The position numbers and the translations under genes are program-made. Positions 35,930 through 44,146 of a DNA stretch of 64,000 bases are shown in pieces. How positions within the stretch are numbered: position 1 is the first letter of the stretch; each line of letters begins with the position of its first letter. The notes beneath the pieces were generated by a model. The model saw only the letters and a program-made list of their open reading frames with translations. It did not search any database and was not told the origin of the DNA. Source of the stretch: Acutalibacter sp. 1XD8-36. GTDB lineage: Bacteria; Bacillota; Clostridia; Oscillospirales; Acutalibacteraceae. The stretch is from assembly GCF_009917525.1 (NCBI RefSeq), contig NZ_QZDU01000001.1:248001-312000 (forward strand). The letters run 5' to 3'.

Positions 35930-36406
35930 TCAATTCAAGCTATATGTCCAGTCTTCATAACGCCAATCCGAACCCATATCAGCTGTGTCTTTAGGCGCGT
36001 ATGACAACTCACTGATATTATCATCGAGAAAGACCCGCAAGGTCTCCTCCATACCGCTTGCCAAATTCATGGCGGCTAGCTTGCTCTTTTCCGTCCAGAA
36101 GATATCCCCTTCATCTGAAGATTTTATCTCCCCGGTAAAATTGTATGCTAAATATAAGAAAGAAATCGTACGCGTACCGTCCTTACTTATCCACTGCTTG
36201 ACACCGCAAAGCTTCGGGCCAGAAATCGTGAGCCCGGTTTCTTCCAGAACCTCTCTGATGACTGCGTCGACGAAGGATTCACCCGGCTCAACATGCCCGC
36301 CAGGAAATGTGATACCCGACCACTTAGGGTCTAGGCGGTCTTGAACCAGTACTTTACTGCCATCACATATCATACACATATTGGTCAGTTCAGTTAAAAA
36401 ATTCAA
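35930..36406 (-). CDS. NUDIX hydrolase, array copy 1
   Basis: A 158-residue NUDIX hydrolase with an intact box: GGHVEPGES, then REVLEETGLT. The N-terminus (LTNMCMICDGSKVLVQDR) resembles MutT/MutX-type 8-oxo-dGTP diphosphatases; the substrate is not proven. The TTG start at 36406 lies 7 nt from GGAGG. It is the copy closest to asnS and clearly paralogous to the next three genes, sharing the LCGVKQW and DGTRTISFLYL segments. It has a longer C-terminus than copies 3 and 4. Confidence 0.87.
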   Translation of the reverse strand: MNFLTELTNMCMICDGSKVLVQDRLDPKWSGITFPGGHVEPGESFVDAVIREVLEETGLTISGPKLCGVKQWISKDGTRTISFLYLAYNFTGEIKSSDEGDIFWTEKSKLAAMNLASGMEETLRVFLDDNISELSYAPKDTADMGSDWRYEDWTYSLN

Positions 36407-36438
36407 AATCTCGCCTCCATCTCAATAGCACAGTCTTT

Positions 36439-36454
36439 TCCAGCACTATCTGCC
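36439..36454 (-). repeat. Relic of a NUDIX gene 3' end
   Basis: Sixteen bases identical to 36961-36976, the codons for the C-terminal WQIVLE of array copy 3, occur here in the gap after copy 2. They would read GQIVLE. This is a leftover of duplication or recombination in the array. Confidence 0.6.
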
Positions 36455-36477
36455 CATTGTAGAATTAAGTATATGTA

Positions 36478-36925
36478 TCACAACAGCTGTCTCTCGCCTC
36501 TGCCGTCTACCTTTTTGTAGTAAAACTCGCTCAATTCGTCCTCAAGCAGAACCCTCAAGGTCAGTTCCATATCCTCTGCCAGATTCATCTCAGGCAGCTC
36601 ATTGAGCTCCGCCCAAAAGACCTCTCCTTCCTCCGAAGGCTTCAGTTTTCCGGAAAATTTACAGGCTTTATAATAAAATATAATATAACGTGAGCCGTCA
36701 TCTTTCATCCAATCCTTGAATCCGCACAGCTTGGGGTTTTCTATAGTAAGTCCTGTTTCTTCTCTGATTTCCCTTATCACCGACTCAGCTATGCTCTCCC
36801 CCGGCTCAATATTGCCCGCCAGGAAAAGCTATGCCATGCCAGTCACTGGCTGACCTGGCCTGTACCAGTACCTTTGTACCATCCATTATCATGCACATAT
36901 TGGTTAGTTCAGCCACTGTATTCAT
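36478..36925 (-). pseudogene. NUDIX hydrolase, array copy 2, frameshifted in the NUDIX box
   Basis: The ATG at 36925 opens a NUDIX protein (MNTVAELTNMCMIMDG) that reads to FPGGQY and then stops. The remaining box and C-terminal part continue in another frame from IEPGESIAESVIREIREETGLT to the stop at 36478. One extra base near 36814-36817 (plus-strand ATTGCCCGCC) explains the shift; removing it restores PGGNIEPGES. The total length, 448 nt, is one base more than a multiple of three. Either this is a real pseudogene or a sequencing error in a short C-run. The C-terminal half alone (100 residues from a GTG at 36780) lacks the full catalytic box. Confidence 0.8.
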
Positions 36926-36956
36926 GATATCCCCTCACAATGTTAAGAATGCGTAT

Positions 36957-37418
36957 TTACTCCAGCACTATCTGCCAGTCATTTTCCCCGTCTTCCCGGA
37001 AATAAGATAGCTCACTGATATCTTCTCTAAAGAACACCTCGAAGGTCTCCTCCATGCCACTGGACAAATTCATACCGGGCAAATCGGCGCGATTTGCCCA
37101 GAAGACCTCCCCCTCCTCCGAGGATGTGAGCTCCCCGGAAAACGTACTGCATTTATATAGAAAGACGATATAGCGTGAGCCATCGTCCTCTATCCAATTC
37201 TTGATACCGCATAGGAGCGGGTGTGTAATAGTAAGCCCGGTCTCCTCATAGACCTCTCTGATAACCGACTGGGTTATACTCTCCCCCGGTTCAACGTGCC
37301 CGCCTGGGAAGGTGACCCCAGGCCAGCCTTTTTCCGGGCTGCGGCGCTGTACGACCACCTCGCCGCCCCGATATATCATACACATATTTGTCAGCTCTGC
37401 TTTTATCTCTCTGGACAT
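36957..37418 (-). CDS. NUDIX hydrolase, array copy 3
   Basis: A 153-residue NUDIX hydrolase with an intact box (GGHVEPGES, REVYEETGLT). It shares with its neighbours the AELTNMCMI start, the LCGIKNWIEDDGSRYIVFLYK segment and the EEGEVFW acidic patch. ATG at 37418 with AGGATGG upstream. It lies 20 bp after copy 4. Substrate unknown; MutX-like nucleotide-pool sanitation is the family-based guess. Confidence 0.88.
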   Translation of the reverse strand: MSREIKAELTNMCMIYRGGEVVVQRRSPEKGWPGVTFPGGHVEPGESITQSVIREVYEETGLTITHPLLCGIKNWIEDDGSRYIVFLYKCSTFSGELTSSEEGEVFWANRADLPGMNLSSGMEETFEVFFREDISELSYFREDGENDWQIVLE

Positions 37419-37438
37419 CTGTATCCCATCCTCTATGT

Positions 37439-37897
37439 TTACAGGAGCCTCAGCTCCTGCACTTCTCCATTCTCTCCTCGCCTTAAAACAAACTCGCTAT
37501 AGCTGTCCTCAAAAAAGAGCGGCAGCAATTCATACATGGTATCAGCCAGCTTCATATTTTTAAGGTCTGATTTATTGACCCAGCGGTTTTCTCCCTCGAT
37601 GCACGAGCGAAGTTTACCGGAAAACTCACAGCATTTATATAAAAATACGATATATCTGGAGCCGTCACTGTCCATACGCTCCTTCACTCCGCAGAGTTTT
37701 GGGTGCAACACAGTAAGTCCGGTCTCCTCATAAACCTCCCGGGCCGCCGCTTCAGTGAAGGGCTCACCGGGCTCAACATGGCCTCCCGGAAAGGCTATAC
37801 CAGGCCAGCCGGAGTCGACACGGTCCTGTACCAGTACATTATCTCCGTCATATATCATGCACATGGTCACCAGCTCAGCTTGTACTTTCCTGGACAT
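37439..37897 (-). CDS. NUDIX hydrolase, array copy 4
   Basis: A 152-residue NUDIX hydrolase and the first gene of the array in transcription order. The box is GGHVEPGEP then REVYEETGLT. The acidic patch after the box (CIEGENRWV) differs from the EEGEVFW of the other copies, so substrate preference may differ. I chose the ATG at 37897, 6 nt from GGAGG; a TTG two codons upstream touches the ribosome-binding site. The tRNA-Ser terminator lies just upstream. Confidence 0.88.
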   Translation of the reverse strand: MSRKVQAELVTMCMIYDGDNVLVQDRVDSGWPGIAFPGGHVEPGEPFTEAAAREVYEETGLTVLHPKLCGVKERMDSDGSRYIVFLYKCCEFSGKLRSCIEGENRWVNKSDLKNMKLADTMYELLPLFFEDSYSEFVLRRGENGEVQELRLL

Positions 37898-37910
37898 ACT
37901 CAACCTCCGA

Positions 37911-37944
37911 AAAAGTTAAGAGCGCCGGAAAAGCTCCGACGCTC
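37911..37944 (-). terminator. Terminator of tRNA-Ser
   Basis: A 10-bp stem with one G-U pair (37920-37929 with 37935-37944) followed on the minus strand by TTAACTTTT. It lies 8 nt after the tRNA 3' end and just before the first NUDIX gene. Confidence 0.75.
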
Positions 37945-37951
37945 CCTTTGT

Positions 37952-38038
37952 TGGCGGAGAGGATGCGACTCGAACGCACAATGCCTTGCGGCACACCACA
38001 TTTCCAATGTGGCTCCTTACCAATTAGAATACCTCTCC
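37952..38038 (-). tRNA. tRNA-Ser(GGA)
   Basis: An 87-nt tRNA on the minus strand with encoded CCA. The acceptor stem is GGAGAGG/CCTCTCC. The anticodon arm CCACA/TGTGG encloses TTGGAAA with anticodon GGA (38003-38005). There is a long variable arm as in class II serine tRNAs and a TTCGAGT T-loop. It reads UCC and UCU serine codons. Confidence 0.95.
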
Positions 38039-38055
38039 GTATCCCCGGCTCGATT

Positions 38056-38084
38056 ATTATACCTTATCCCGCCAAAAAAATCAA
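38056..38084 (-). promoter_or_regulatory. Promoter of tRNA-Ser
   Basis: -35 TTGATT (38079-38084) and -10 TATAAT (38056-38061), 17-nt spacer, ending 17 nt before the tRNA 5' end. Confidence 0.75.
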
Positions 38085-38124
38085 GAGTTTTTTGCAAAAA
38101 AATCAAAGCTAAATTACAACTATT

Positions 38125-38595
38125 TTATTCCCCTTTGAAGTTTAAGGACAATTCATAGCTTCCCAGCCCTACTTTTACAAATCCCAGCTTATCCAACAGC
38201 CTGACCGAAGGGAGATTTTCATCTGCCGTGCCGGTCACAAGCTTTTCAAGTCCCAGCTCCTCTGCGGCATACCTAATCATGCGGCGGGCAGCCTCTGTTG
38301 CATAGCCCTTTCCCTGCCACTTGGTATGAAGGCAATAACCAAGGTTGCGTGAGGTATCGTCTACGTGGTTAAGGCTGATAAACCCGATAATTTTACGCTC
38401 CTCTTTTAACTCCAGCGCCCAGAACTCATCCGTGCTGGCAAAATAGCCCAAGACCTCACGCAGGCCAGCATCGTCTGTAGGGAAGGCACTGTCGTATATA
38501 GCGTATGGTGAAGCCATCTTGTCCCTAATCAGCTCGCAAAAGTCATCAGTATCCACTACTACAAACTTACGTATATACAGTCTCTCTGTCTCCAT
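38125..38595 (-). CDS. GNAT-family acetyltransferase, RimJ/RimL-like
   Basis: A 156-residue acetyltransferase of the RimJ/RimL type: ETERLYIRKF at the start, IGFISL, LGYCLHTKWQGKGYATEA as the acetyl-CoA site and SVRLLDKLGF near the end. Such enzymes acetylate N-termini or small amines; the substrate is unknown. I start at the ATG 38595; a TTG two codons earlier is closer to the weak AGGGG. Its promoter is a perfect consensus. Confidence 0.87.
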   Translation of the reverse strand: METERLYIRKFVVVDTDDFCELIRDKMASPYAIYDSAFPTDDAGLREVLGYFASTDEFWALELKEERKIIGFISLNHVDDTSRNLGYCLHTKWQGKGYATEAARRMIRYAAEELGLEKLVTGTADENLPSVRLLDKLGFVKVGLGSYELSLNFKGE

Positions 38596-38625
38596 CCCCA
38601 ATACCCCTAAACTGGAATTTTTTCG

Positions 38626-38654
38626 ATTATATCATGTTGGTTGCTGTGTGTCAA
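38626..38654 (-). promoter_or_regulatory. Consensus sigma-A promoter of the GNAT gene
   Basis: -35 TTGACA (38649-38654), 17-nt spacer, -10 TATAAT (38626-38631): a perfect match to consensus on the minus strand. Confidence 0.88.
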
Positions 38655-38705
38655 GCAAGGCTGCTGCCTATGATGAAAAAAATTGGAAAATTTCAAAAAG
38701 AATGT

Positions 38706-38734
38706 TTGAATATTCTTTTGTAATTTGGTATAAT
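38706..38734 (+). promoter_or_regulatory. Promoter of the Ppx-like/ppk genes
   Basis: -35 TTGAAT (38706-38711), 17-nt spacer, -10 TATAAT (38729-38734), plus strand, divergent from the GNAT promoter. Confidence 0.75.
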
Positions 38735-38766
38735 CAGAACATAGACTTGCTTTAGGAGGGATATCC

Positions 38767-40308
38767 TTGAACAAAAAAGGCGCCGCCAATACAGCGGCGG
38801 TCATTGAGATAGGCACGAACAATATTGCCATGCGGGTGGCTCAACTTGTCAAGGGCGAGATACGCAGCCTGGATTACCTGAAATACCCTATAAGCCTGGA
38901 CCACGATGTGTTTGAAACCGGAGCTATTAGTTTTAACAGCCTCAGGCAGCTGTCCTCGGCACTGGATAAGTTTTCAGAGGCACTGCTGTCATATGGCATT
39001 GAGAAGCCTCGGGTGGTATCCGGCACAGCTCTGCTTGAAGCAAAAAACCGCTCGCTGGTTGTGGACCAGCTAAAAGTGCGCAATAATATGGACGTTACCG
39101 TCCTGGACGGCAGCCAGGAGAAGGCCTATATATTCTCCGAGTTGAAAAAGTGTTTGGGTGGCGAGGCTTCAGTTAAGGACAGCTGCACACTGGCAGCACA
39201 TATAGGCTCTGGCAGCGTCGGCTTGGCTGTTCTGGACGGCGGGAGGATAGTCTACTTTCAGAACATCCCCATGGGGGCCCTGAAGCTCCACGATGTAATG
39301 GGTGAGCTGCGGCGCAACGCCGACGATTTCCACTATATCCTTGAAGAATATATGGACACCATGCTCAACCGCATGAATCTCTCCGGATTCCCCATACGCA
39401 ATCTGGTGCTCACCGGCACTCAAATCAAGCTTATTGCAAAGCTCTGCGGCAGCAAGCAGATAGGCCCGGTGTTCCATATTGACGTGCAAAAGCTCCAGGG
39501 GCTGTATGATTCGGTACGCTCCCTTACAGCGGAGAACATTGCCCTCAGGTACGGTATCACCGAAAGCCAGGCGTCATTACTATATACGGCGCTGTTCATA
39601 TACCGGGGCATGGTACGCTTCTGTCCCGAGGCCCGTGAGATACTCTCTCCCCCGTTTGACCTGACTCAGGCAGTCATTCGCTATATGCTAAGCCCCAAGG
39701 CCGACAGCGAGTGGGCGGCTTTCCTGCGGGAAAATGCCCTAGACTGCGCTATGACTACCGCAGGAGCGTTTCACTGCGATAAAAAACATAGCAGGCTTAT
39801 CGGTGAATATGCCGGGAAACTGTTTGACAAGCTAAAAAAGATACATGGATTGGACCCGTCAAAGCGTCTGATTTTGGAGCTGGCTGCGGCGCTGCATAGC
39901 TGCGGCAGTTACGTAAGTATGAGACAGCACAGCAGATGTACCTTTGACATTATCAGAGGAATGGACATATTCGGGATGTCCTCAAAAGAGGTACTGGAGG
40001 TTGCCCTTGTAGCTGGCAGTATCTCCAACGACCTGAATGACCCGGAGTTTGCGGCCCTCTCCTCCAGGGAGCAGATTGTGGTATCAAAGCTTTCCGCCAT
40101 TTTCCAGCTGGCTAATGCAATGGATAAATCCCATCTTGAGAAGCTGAAAAATGTGAAAATGAGTTTGGAGGAGGATAGGGTGCTCATAAAGGCACAGTCA
40201 TCCTCCAATACGCTGCTGGAGCGGTGGGACTTTGAGTGCGCCGCCAGATTCTTCAAGGACGTATTCGGGCTCTCGCCTGAACTTTCTGTGAAATTTGACA
40301 TAATATGA
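38767..40308 (+). CDS. Ppx/GppA-family phosphatase with C-terminal HD-type region
   Basis: A 513-residue ASKHA-fold protein: IEIGTNNIAMRVAQ (phosphate-1 loop), IGSGSVGLAVL in place of the more usual DIGGGSTE (phosphate-2 loop), then a helical HD-like domain (LAAALHSCGSYV). Family members are exopolyphosphatases or ppGpp-related phosphatases. The altered second loop, lacking the acidic residue, leaves catalytic activity uncertain. TTG start at 38767, 7 nt after GGAGG. It ends 10 bp before ppk, so the two genes form a polyphosphate unit. Confidence 0.88.
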   Translation: MNKKGAANTAAVIEIGTNNIAMRVAQLVKGEIRSLDYLKYPISLDHDVFETGAISFNSLRQLSSALDKFSEALLSYGIEKPRVVSGTALLEAKNRSLVVDQLKVRNNMDVTVLDGSQEKAYIFSELKKCLGGEASVKDSCTLAAHIGSGSVGLAVLDGGRIVYFQNIPMGALKLHDVMGELRRNADDFHYILEEYMDTMLNRMNLSGFPIRNLVLTGTQIKLIAKLCGSKQIGPVFHIDVQKLQGLYDSVRSLTAENIALRYGITESQASLLYTALFIYRGMVRFCPEAREILSPPFDLTQAVIRYMLSPKADSEWAAFLRENALDCAMTTAGAFHCDKKHSRLIGEYAGKLFDKLKKIHGLDPSKRLILELAAALHSCGSYVSMRQHSRCTFDIIRGMDIFGMSSKEVLEVALVAGSISNDLNDPEFAALSSREQIVVSKLSAIFQLANAMDKSHLEKLKNVKMSLEEDRVLIKAQSSSNTLLERWDFECAARFFKDVFGLSPELSVKFDII

Positions 40309-40318
40309 GGTGTTTAGC

Positions 40319-42445
40319 ATGGCTGATAAAAAGATGGCCTATTATAACCGGGAACTGAGCTGGATGGACTTTAACGCACGGGTGCTTGAGGAGGCTACAA
40401 AGAAAGAGAACCCTCTAATAGAGCGCCTGCGCTTTCTGGCTATCACCGGCTCAAACCTGGACGAGTTCTTCATGGTGCGTGTTGCCGGGGTCAAAGCTCA
40501 GGTAAACTCTGGGTATAAACCAAAGGAGAGCTTTGACCTGACTCCGCAGGAGCTTTTAACTGCCCTAGAGGAGAAGACCCACCATTTTATGGAACGGCAG
40601 TATTCCTGCCTGCACCGGTCAATATTGCCCGCTTTAGAGCGCAGCGGGATACGCTTTCTCTCTATCGGGGATATGGACGCAAAGCAAAAGGAGTACCTTG
40701 ACAAATATTTTTCAAATGTGCTGTTCCCTGTGCTCACACCGCTGGCAGTTGACGGCAGCAGGCCTTTCCCACAGCTTGCCAATAAGTCGCTGAACATTGC
40801 CGTGCGGCTTGAGAGCAAGGACAGCAAGGAAAAGGAGAAAAATAAAGATAAGCAGTTTGCTGTTGTACAGGTGCCTGCCATACTTCCCCGATTCCTGGAG
40901 CTGCCGTGCACTGAAGGAAGGGCTTTTACTCTCCTTGAGGATATCATTACCGATAACCTGCCCGAGCTCTTTGAACTGCACAGTATAAAGGCCGCGTGTC
41001 CCTTCCGGGTCACCAGGGATTCAGACTTGGAGATAGACGAGGAGGCTGAGGACTTCATGAGTGAAGTGAAGAAGTCCATCAAGCGCAGAAAGCGCGGCCG
41101 TCCTGTCCGGCTGGAGCTGTTGCAAAAGTGTGATAAGGATTTGCGCAGCTTTCTCATAGACCAGCTGAAAATAAAGAAAAACGAGATATACCAGCTAGCC
41201 GGCCCTCTGGACCTGACCTTCTTTTCAAAGTTCGCAGGCGTCAAGGGCTGTGAGGACATGTGCTTTAAGCCCATTATCCCCGTGTCTCCGGCAGATTTCT
41301 GGGGGTATGACGATATATTCGAGGCTATTAGGGATAAAGACAGGATGGTGCATCACCCCTATGAGAGCTTCGACTGTGTGGTTAAGTTTATTGAACAGGC
41401 CGCTGAGGACGAGGATGTGCTCGCTATCAAGCAGACCCTCTACCGGGTCAGCGGTAACTCGCCTATTATTGCCGCACTTATTAGGGCCGCTGAAAATGGC
41501 AAGCAGGTGACGGTGCTTGTGGAGTTAAAGGCACGCTTTGACGAGGAAAACAACATTAACTGGGCCCAGAAGCTGGAGAAAGCCGGGTGCCATGTTATAT
41601 ACGGCCTGCACGGACTGAAGACCCACTGTAAAATTGCTCTGGTTGTGCGCCGGGAGGACGACGGTATACGCCGATATCTGCACCTTGGCACCGGCAACTA
41701 CAACGACTCCACCGCCAAGATATACACCGATGTTGGGCTTTTCACCTGTAACAGTCAGTATGGCGCTGACGCCTCCTCCCTTTTCAATGTGATAACTGGA
41801 TACTCACGCCCCCCTGAGTACCAGCACTTCGCCGTGGCCCCCCATGGGCTTCGCAGCTTCTTCGTCCGGCGCATAAGGCAGGAAATAGATAATGCTAAAA
41901 ACGGCCTGCCATGCGGTATTACTGCTAAGGTAAACTCTCTGGTGGACCCGGAGATAATCTCCATGCTCTATGAGGCCAGTGAAGCCGGCGTGCCGGTGAG
42001 GGTCGTTGTGCGGGGAATTTGCTGTCTGATACCCGGCCTTCCGGGAGTCAGCGAAAATATACAGATAATCAGTATAGTGGGCCAGCTGCTGGAGCATAGC
42101 CGCATATTCAGGTTTGAAAACGGCGGGGACCCTAAGATATATATGGGGAGCGCCGACTGGATGCCCAGAAACCTTGACCGCCGGGTTGAACTTGTCTTCC
42201 CCATTGAGGACGCAGACTTAAAGGAGCGTGCCTTTGGGATTCTAGACACTCTGCTCTCAGACAACACTAACGCCCGGGTCATGCAGGCGGACACCAGCTA
42301 TCAGCATGTAAACCGCAGGGGCCGCTCGATATTCAGCAGTCAGCTTACCTTCTATAAGCAGGCCCAGGATAGGCTGAAAGCACTGCAGCATGTTGAGAAT
42401 GACAGCCCGCTCATTCCCATACACTCAGCGGAGGATGTGCGGTAA
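40319..42445 (+). CDS. ppk: Polyphosphate kinase 1
   Basis: Makes polyphosphate from ATP, reversibly. The 708-residue protein has the PPK1 layout: N-terminal YYNRELSWMDFNARVLEEA, a middle domain, and two phospholipase-D-like catalytic domains with HPYESFD, ELKARFDEENNI, the phospho-histidine in GLKTHCKIAL and HLGTGNYN. I chose the ATG at 40319 (8 nt after GAGG) over a GTG three codons upstream. The Ppx-like gene precedes it; pfkA follows 37 bp later. Confidence 0.96.
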   Translation: MADKKMAYYNRELSWMDFNARVLEEATKKENPLIERLRFLAITGSNLDEFFMVRVAGVKAQVNSGYKPKESFDLTPQELLTALEEKTHHFMERQYSCLHRSILPALERSGIRFLSIGDMDAKQKEYLDKYFSNVLFPVLTPLAVDGSRPFPQLANKSLNIAVRLESKDSKEKEKNKDKQFAVVQVPAILPRFLELPCTEGRAFTLLEDIITDNLPELFELHSIKAACPFRVTRDSDLEIDEEAEDFMSEVKKSIKRRKRGRPVRLELLQKCDKDLRSFLIDQLKIKKNEIYQLAGPLDLTFFSKFAGVKGCEDMCFKPIIPVSPADFWGYDDIFEAIRDKDRMVHHPYESFDCVVKFIEQAAEDEDVLAIKQTLYRVSGNSPIIAALIRAAENGKQVTVLVELKARFDEENNINWAQKLEKAGCHVIYGLHGLKTHCKIALVVRREDDGIRRYLHLGTGNYNDSTAKIYTDVGLFTCNSQYGADASSLFNVITGYSRPPEYQHFAVAPHGLRSFFVRRIRQEIDNAKNGLPCGITAKVNSLVDPEIISMLYEASEAGVPVRVVVRGICCLIPGLPGVSENIQIISIVGQLLEHSRIFRFENGGDPKIYMGSADWMPRNLDRRVELVFPIEDADLKERAFGILDTLLSDNTNARVMQADTSYQHVNRRGRSIFSSQLTFYKQAQDRLKALQHVENDSPLIPIHSAEDVR

Positions 42446-42482
42446 GACAATATATCATATTAGAATGAAAGGATGATTTATC

Positions 42483-43559
42483 ATGAAGCGAGTAGGTATT
42501 TTAACAAGCGGCGGAGACTGCCAGGGACTGAATCCCGCCATAAGAGGCGTTGCAAAGGGGCTCTATGAGGAGTTTGGCAAGAATGTAGAGATATACGGCA
42601 TTAAAGACGGCTATAAAGGGCTTATCTTCGGGGAATACAGGCTGATGGAGCCCTCGGACTTCTCCGGCATTCTTACAGAGGGCGGTACTATATTAGGCAC
42701 CTCCCGCCAGCCATTCAAGACTATCAGAGTTATTGACGAGAACAGCGTGGATAAAGTCGCTGCTATGAAGTCACACTATAAGAAGATGAAGCTTGACTGT
42801 CTGGTAATTCTAGGCGGCAACGGCACTCAAAAAACTGCTAACCTCCTGCGTGAGGAGGGCCTGAATGTGATACATCTGCCCAAAACCATCGATAACGATG
42901 TATGGGGCACTGATGTTACTTTCGGATACCACAGCGCGGTCGAAGTTGCCACCAATGTTATTGACTGCCTGCACACCACTGCTACATCCCATGGCCGAAT
43001 ATTCATTGTGGAGGTCATGGGACATAAGGTTGGCTGGCTGACCCTGTCGGCTGGCATTGCCGGTGGTGCGGACGTTATCCTGCTGCCTGAAATTCCCTAT
43101 GACATCAACAAGGTGGCAAAGACCCTCAACAACCGTATTGAAAACGGCAAGAAATTTTCTATACTGGCTGTAGCTGAGGGAGCTATTTCAAAAGAGGAGG
43201 CCAAGCTTTCCAAGAAAGAATTTAAGAAGGCAAGGGCTGCTGAGAACTACCCCTCCATTGTATACCGCATTGCCGAGGAACTTCAGGATAAAATTGATAA
43301 CGAAATACGCGTCTGTGTACCCGGGCATTTCCAGCGAGGCGGCAGTCCATGCGCGTATGACAGAGTGCTGTGCACGCGTCTTGGTGCTACAGCTGCTAAG
43401 TTCATTAAGGAAAAGACATTTGGAGTTATGGTTGGCATGGTAAACGGTGAGTGCGTGCCGGTACCGCTGGAGGAAGTAGCCGGAAAACTTAAGGCTGTGC
43501 CGGTAGACTGCGGGGAAGTACAAGCCGCCAGGCAGATAGGTATAAGCTTTGGTGATTGA
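42483..43559 (+). CDS. pfkA: 6-phosphofructokinase, mixed phosphoryl-donor signature
   Basis: Phosphorylates fructose-6-phosphate in glycolysis. The 358-residue protein has GGDCQGLN at the start, GGNGT (111-115) where ATP-PFKs have GGDGS, PKTIDND (133-139) and GHFQRGGSP. Gly at the 104-equivalent is ATP-type, but Lys134 in PKTIDND is the residue found in PPi-PFKs and the so-called group III ATP-PFKs, and the usual Asp of GGDG is Asn. Donor choice (ATP or PPi) is therefore open. AAAGGATGA precedes the ATG. It lies downstream of ppk. Confidence 0.92.
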   Translation: MKRVGILTSGGDCQGLNPAIRGVAKGLYEEFGKNVEIYGIKDGYKGLIFGEYRLMEPSDFSGILTEGGTILGTSRQPFKTIRVIDENSVDKVAAMKSHYKKMKLDCLVILGGNGTQKTANLLREEGLNVIHLPKTIDNDVWGTDVTFGYHSAVEVATNVIDCLHTTATSHGRIFIVEVMGHKVGWLTLSAGIAGGADVILLPEIPYDINKVAKTLNNRIENGKKFSILAVAEGAISKEEAKLSKKEFKKARAAENYPSIVYRIAEELQDKIDNEIRVCVPGHFQRGGSPCAYDRVLCTRLGATAAKFIKEKTFGVMVGMVNGECVPVPLEEVAGKLKAVPVDCGEVQAARQIGISFGD

Positions 43560-43622
43560 TTTACTTTAATTTATTCTGATGATTTAGATTTTCAGAAAAT
43601 AAAACATAAAGGAGCTTTTACT

Positions 43623-44099
43623 ATGGAAGTCCGTATTATTTCCCTTCCACCATTTACCGCCGTTACATCAGGGCCAGACCCGGAGTTTGACTTCTCTCCG
43701 ACAGGTATACTGGGCAAGTTCAATGAGTATTTTAGCGCTATAACTCCCTCCCCCAGGGATAGCTTTATGCCCAGGGATTTCCTGTTCTATAATAAAGAGG
43801 CCAATGGGCTGGAGTGGTGGTATGCCATTGAGGAGAATATACCTGACGGCAGCCTTGCTAAAGTCGAGTTTGACGGAGGGATGTATCTGACGTACATTTA
43901 CCGCGACCATGATGAAGACACAAATAATAAGCTATACCAGGAAGCTATTGAGTATATAGAGAAAAGCGATGTCCTCGAGCTTGATGAGCGGCCCAATCAT
44001 TACTCTATGGGCCATATCATAACCCCTCCTGAGCTTATAAGCGCTCAGGGCTATGCGGTTATGGAGTGTTTCATCCCGGTTAAGCTCAAGAATACTTAA
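43623..44099 (+). CDS. GyrI-like/effector-binding-domain protein
   Basis: A 158-residue soluble protein starting MEVRIISLPPFTAV. It continues with WWYAIEENIPDG, GGMYLTYIYRD and a C-terminal ME.FIPVKL, the pattern of the GyrI-like small-molecule-binding fold found alone or in AraC/MerR regulators. There is no DNA-binding domain, so it may bind a small ligand or a toxin-like compound. ATG at 43623 with AAAGGAGC upstream. The assignment is by fold pattern only. Confidence 0.65.
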   Translation: MEVRIISLPPFTAVTSGPDPEFDFSPTGILGKFNEYFSAITPSPRDSFMPRDFLFYNKEANGLEWWYAIEENIPDGSLAKVEFDGGMYLTYIYRDHDEDTNNKLYQEAIEYIEKSDVLELDERPNHYSMGHIITPPELISAQGYAVMECFIPVKLKNT

Positions 44100-44146
44100 T
44101 TTGTTGTCCCACCAATTTAAATATATTCCAGAAAGGAAACATTATC

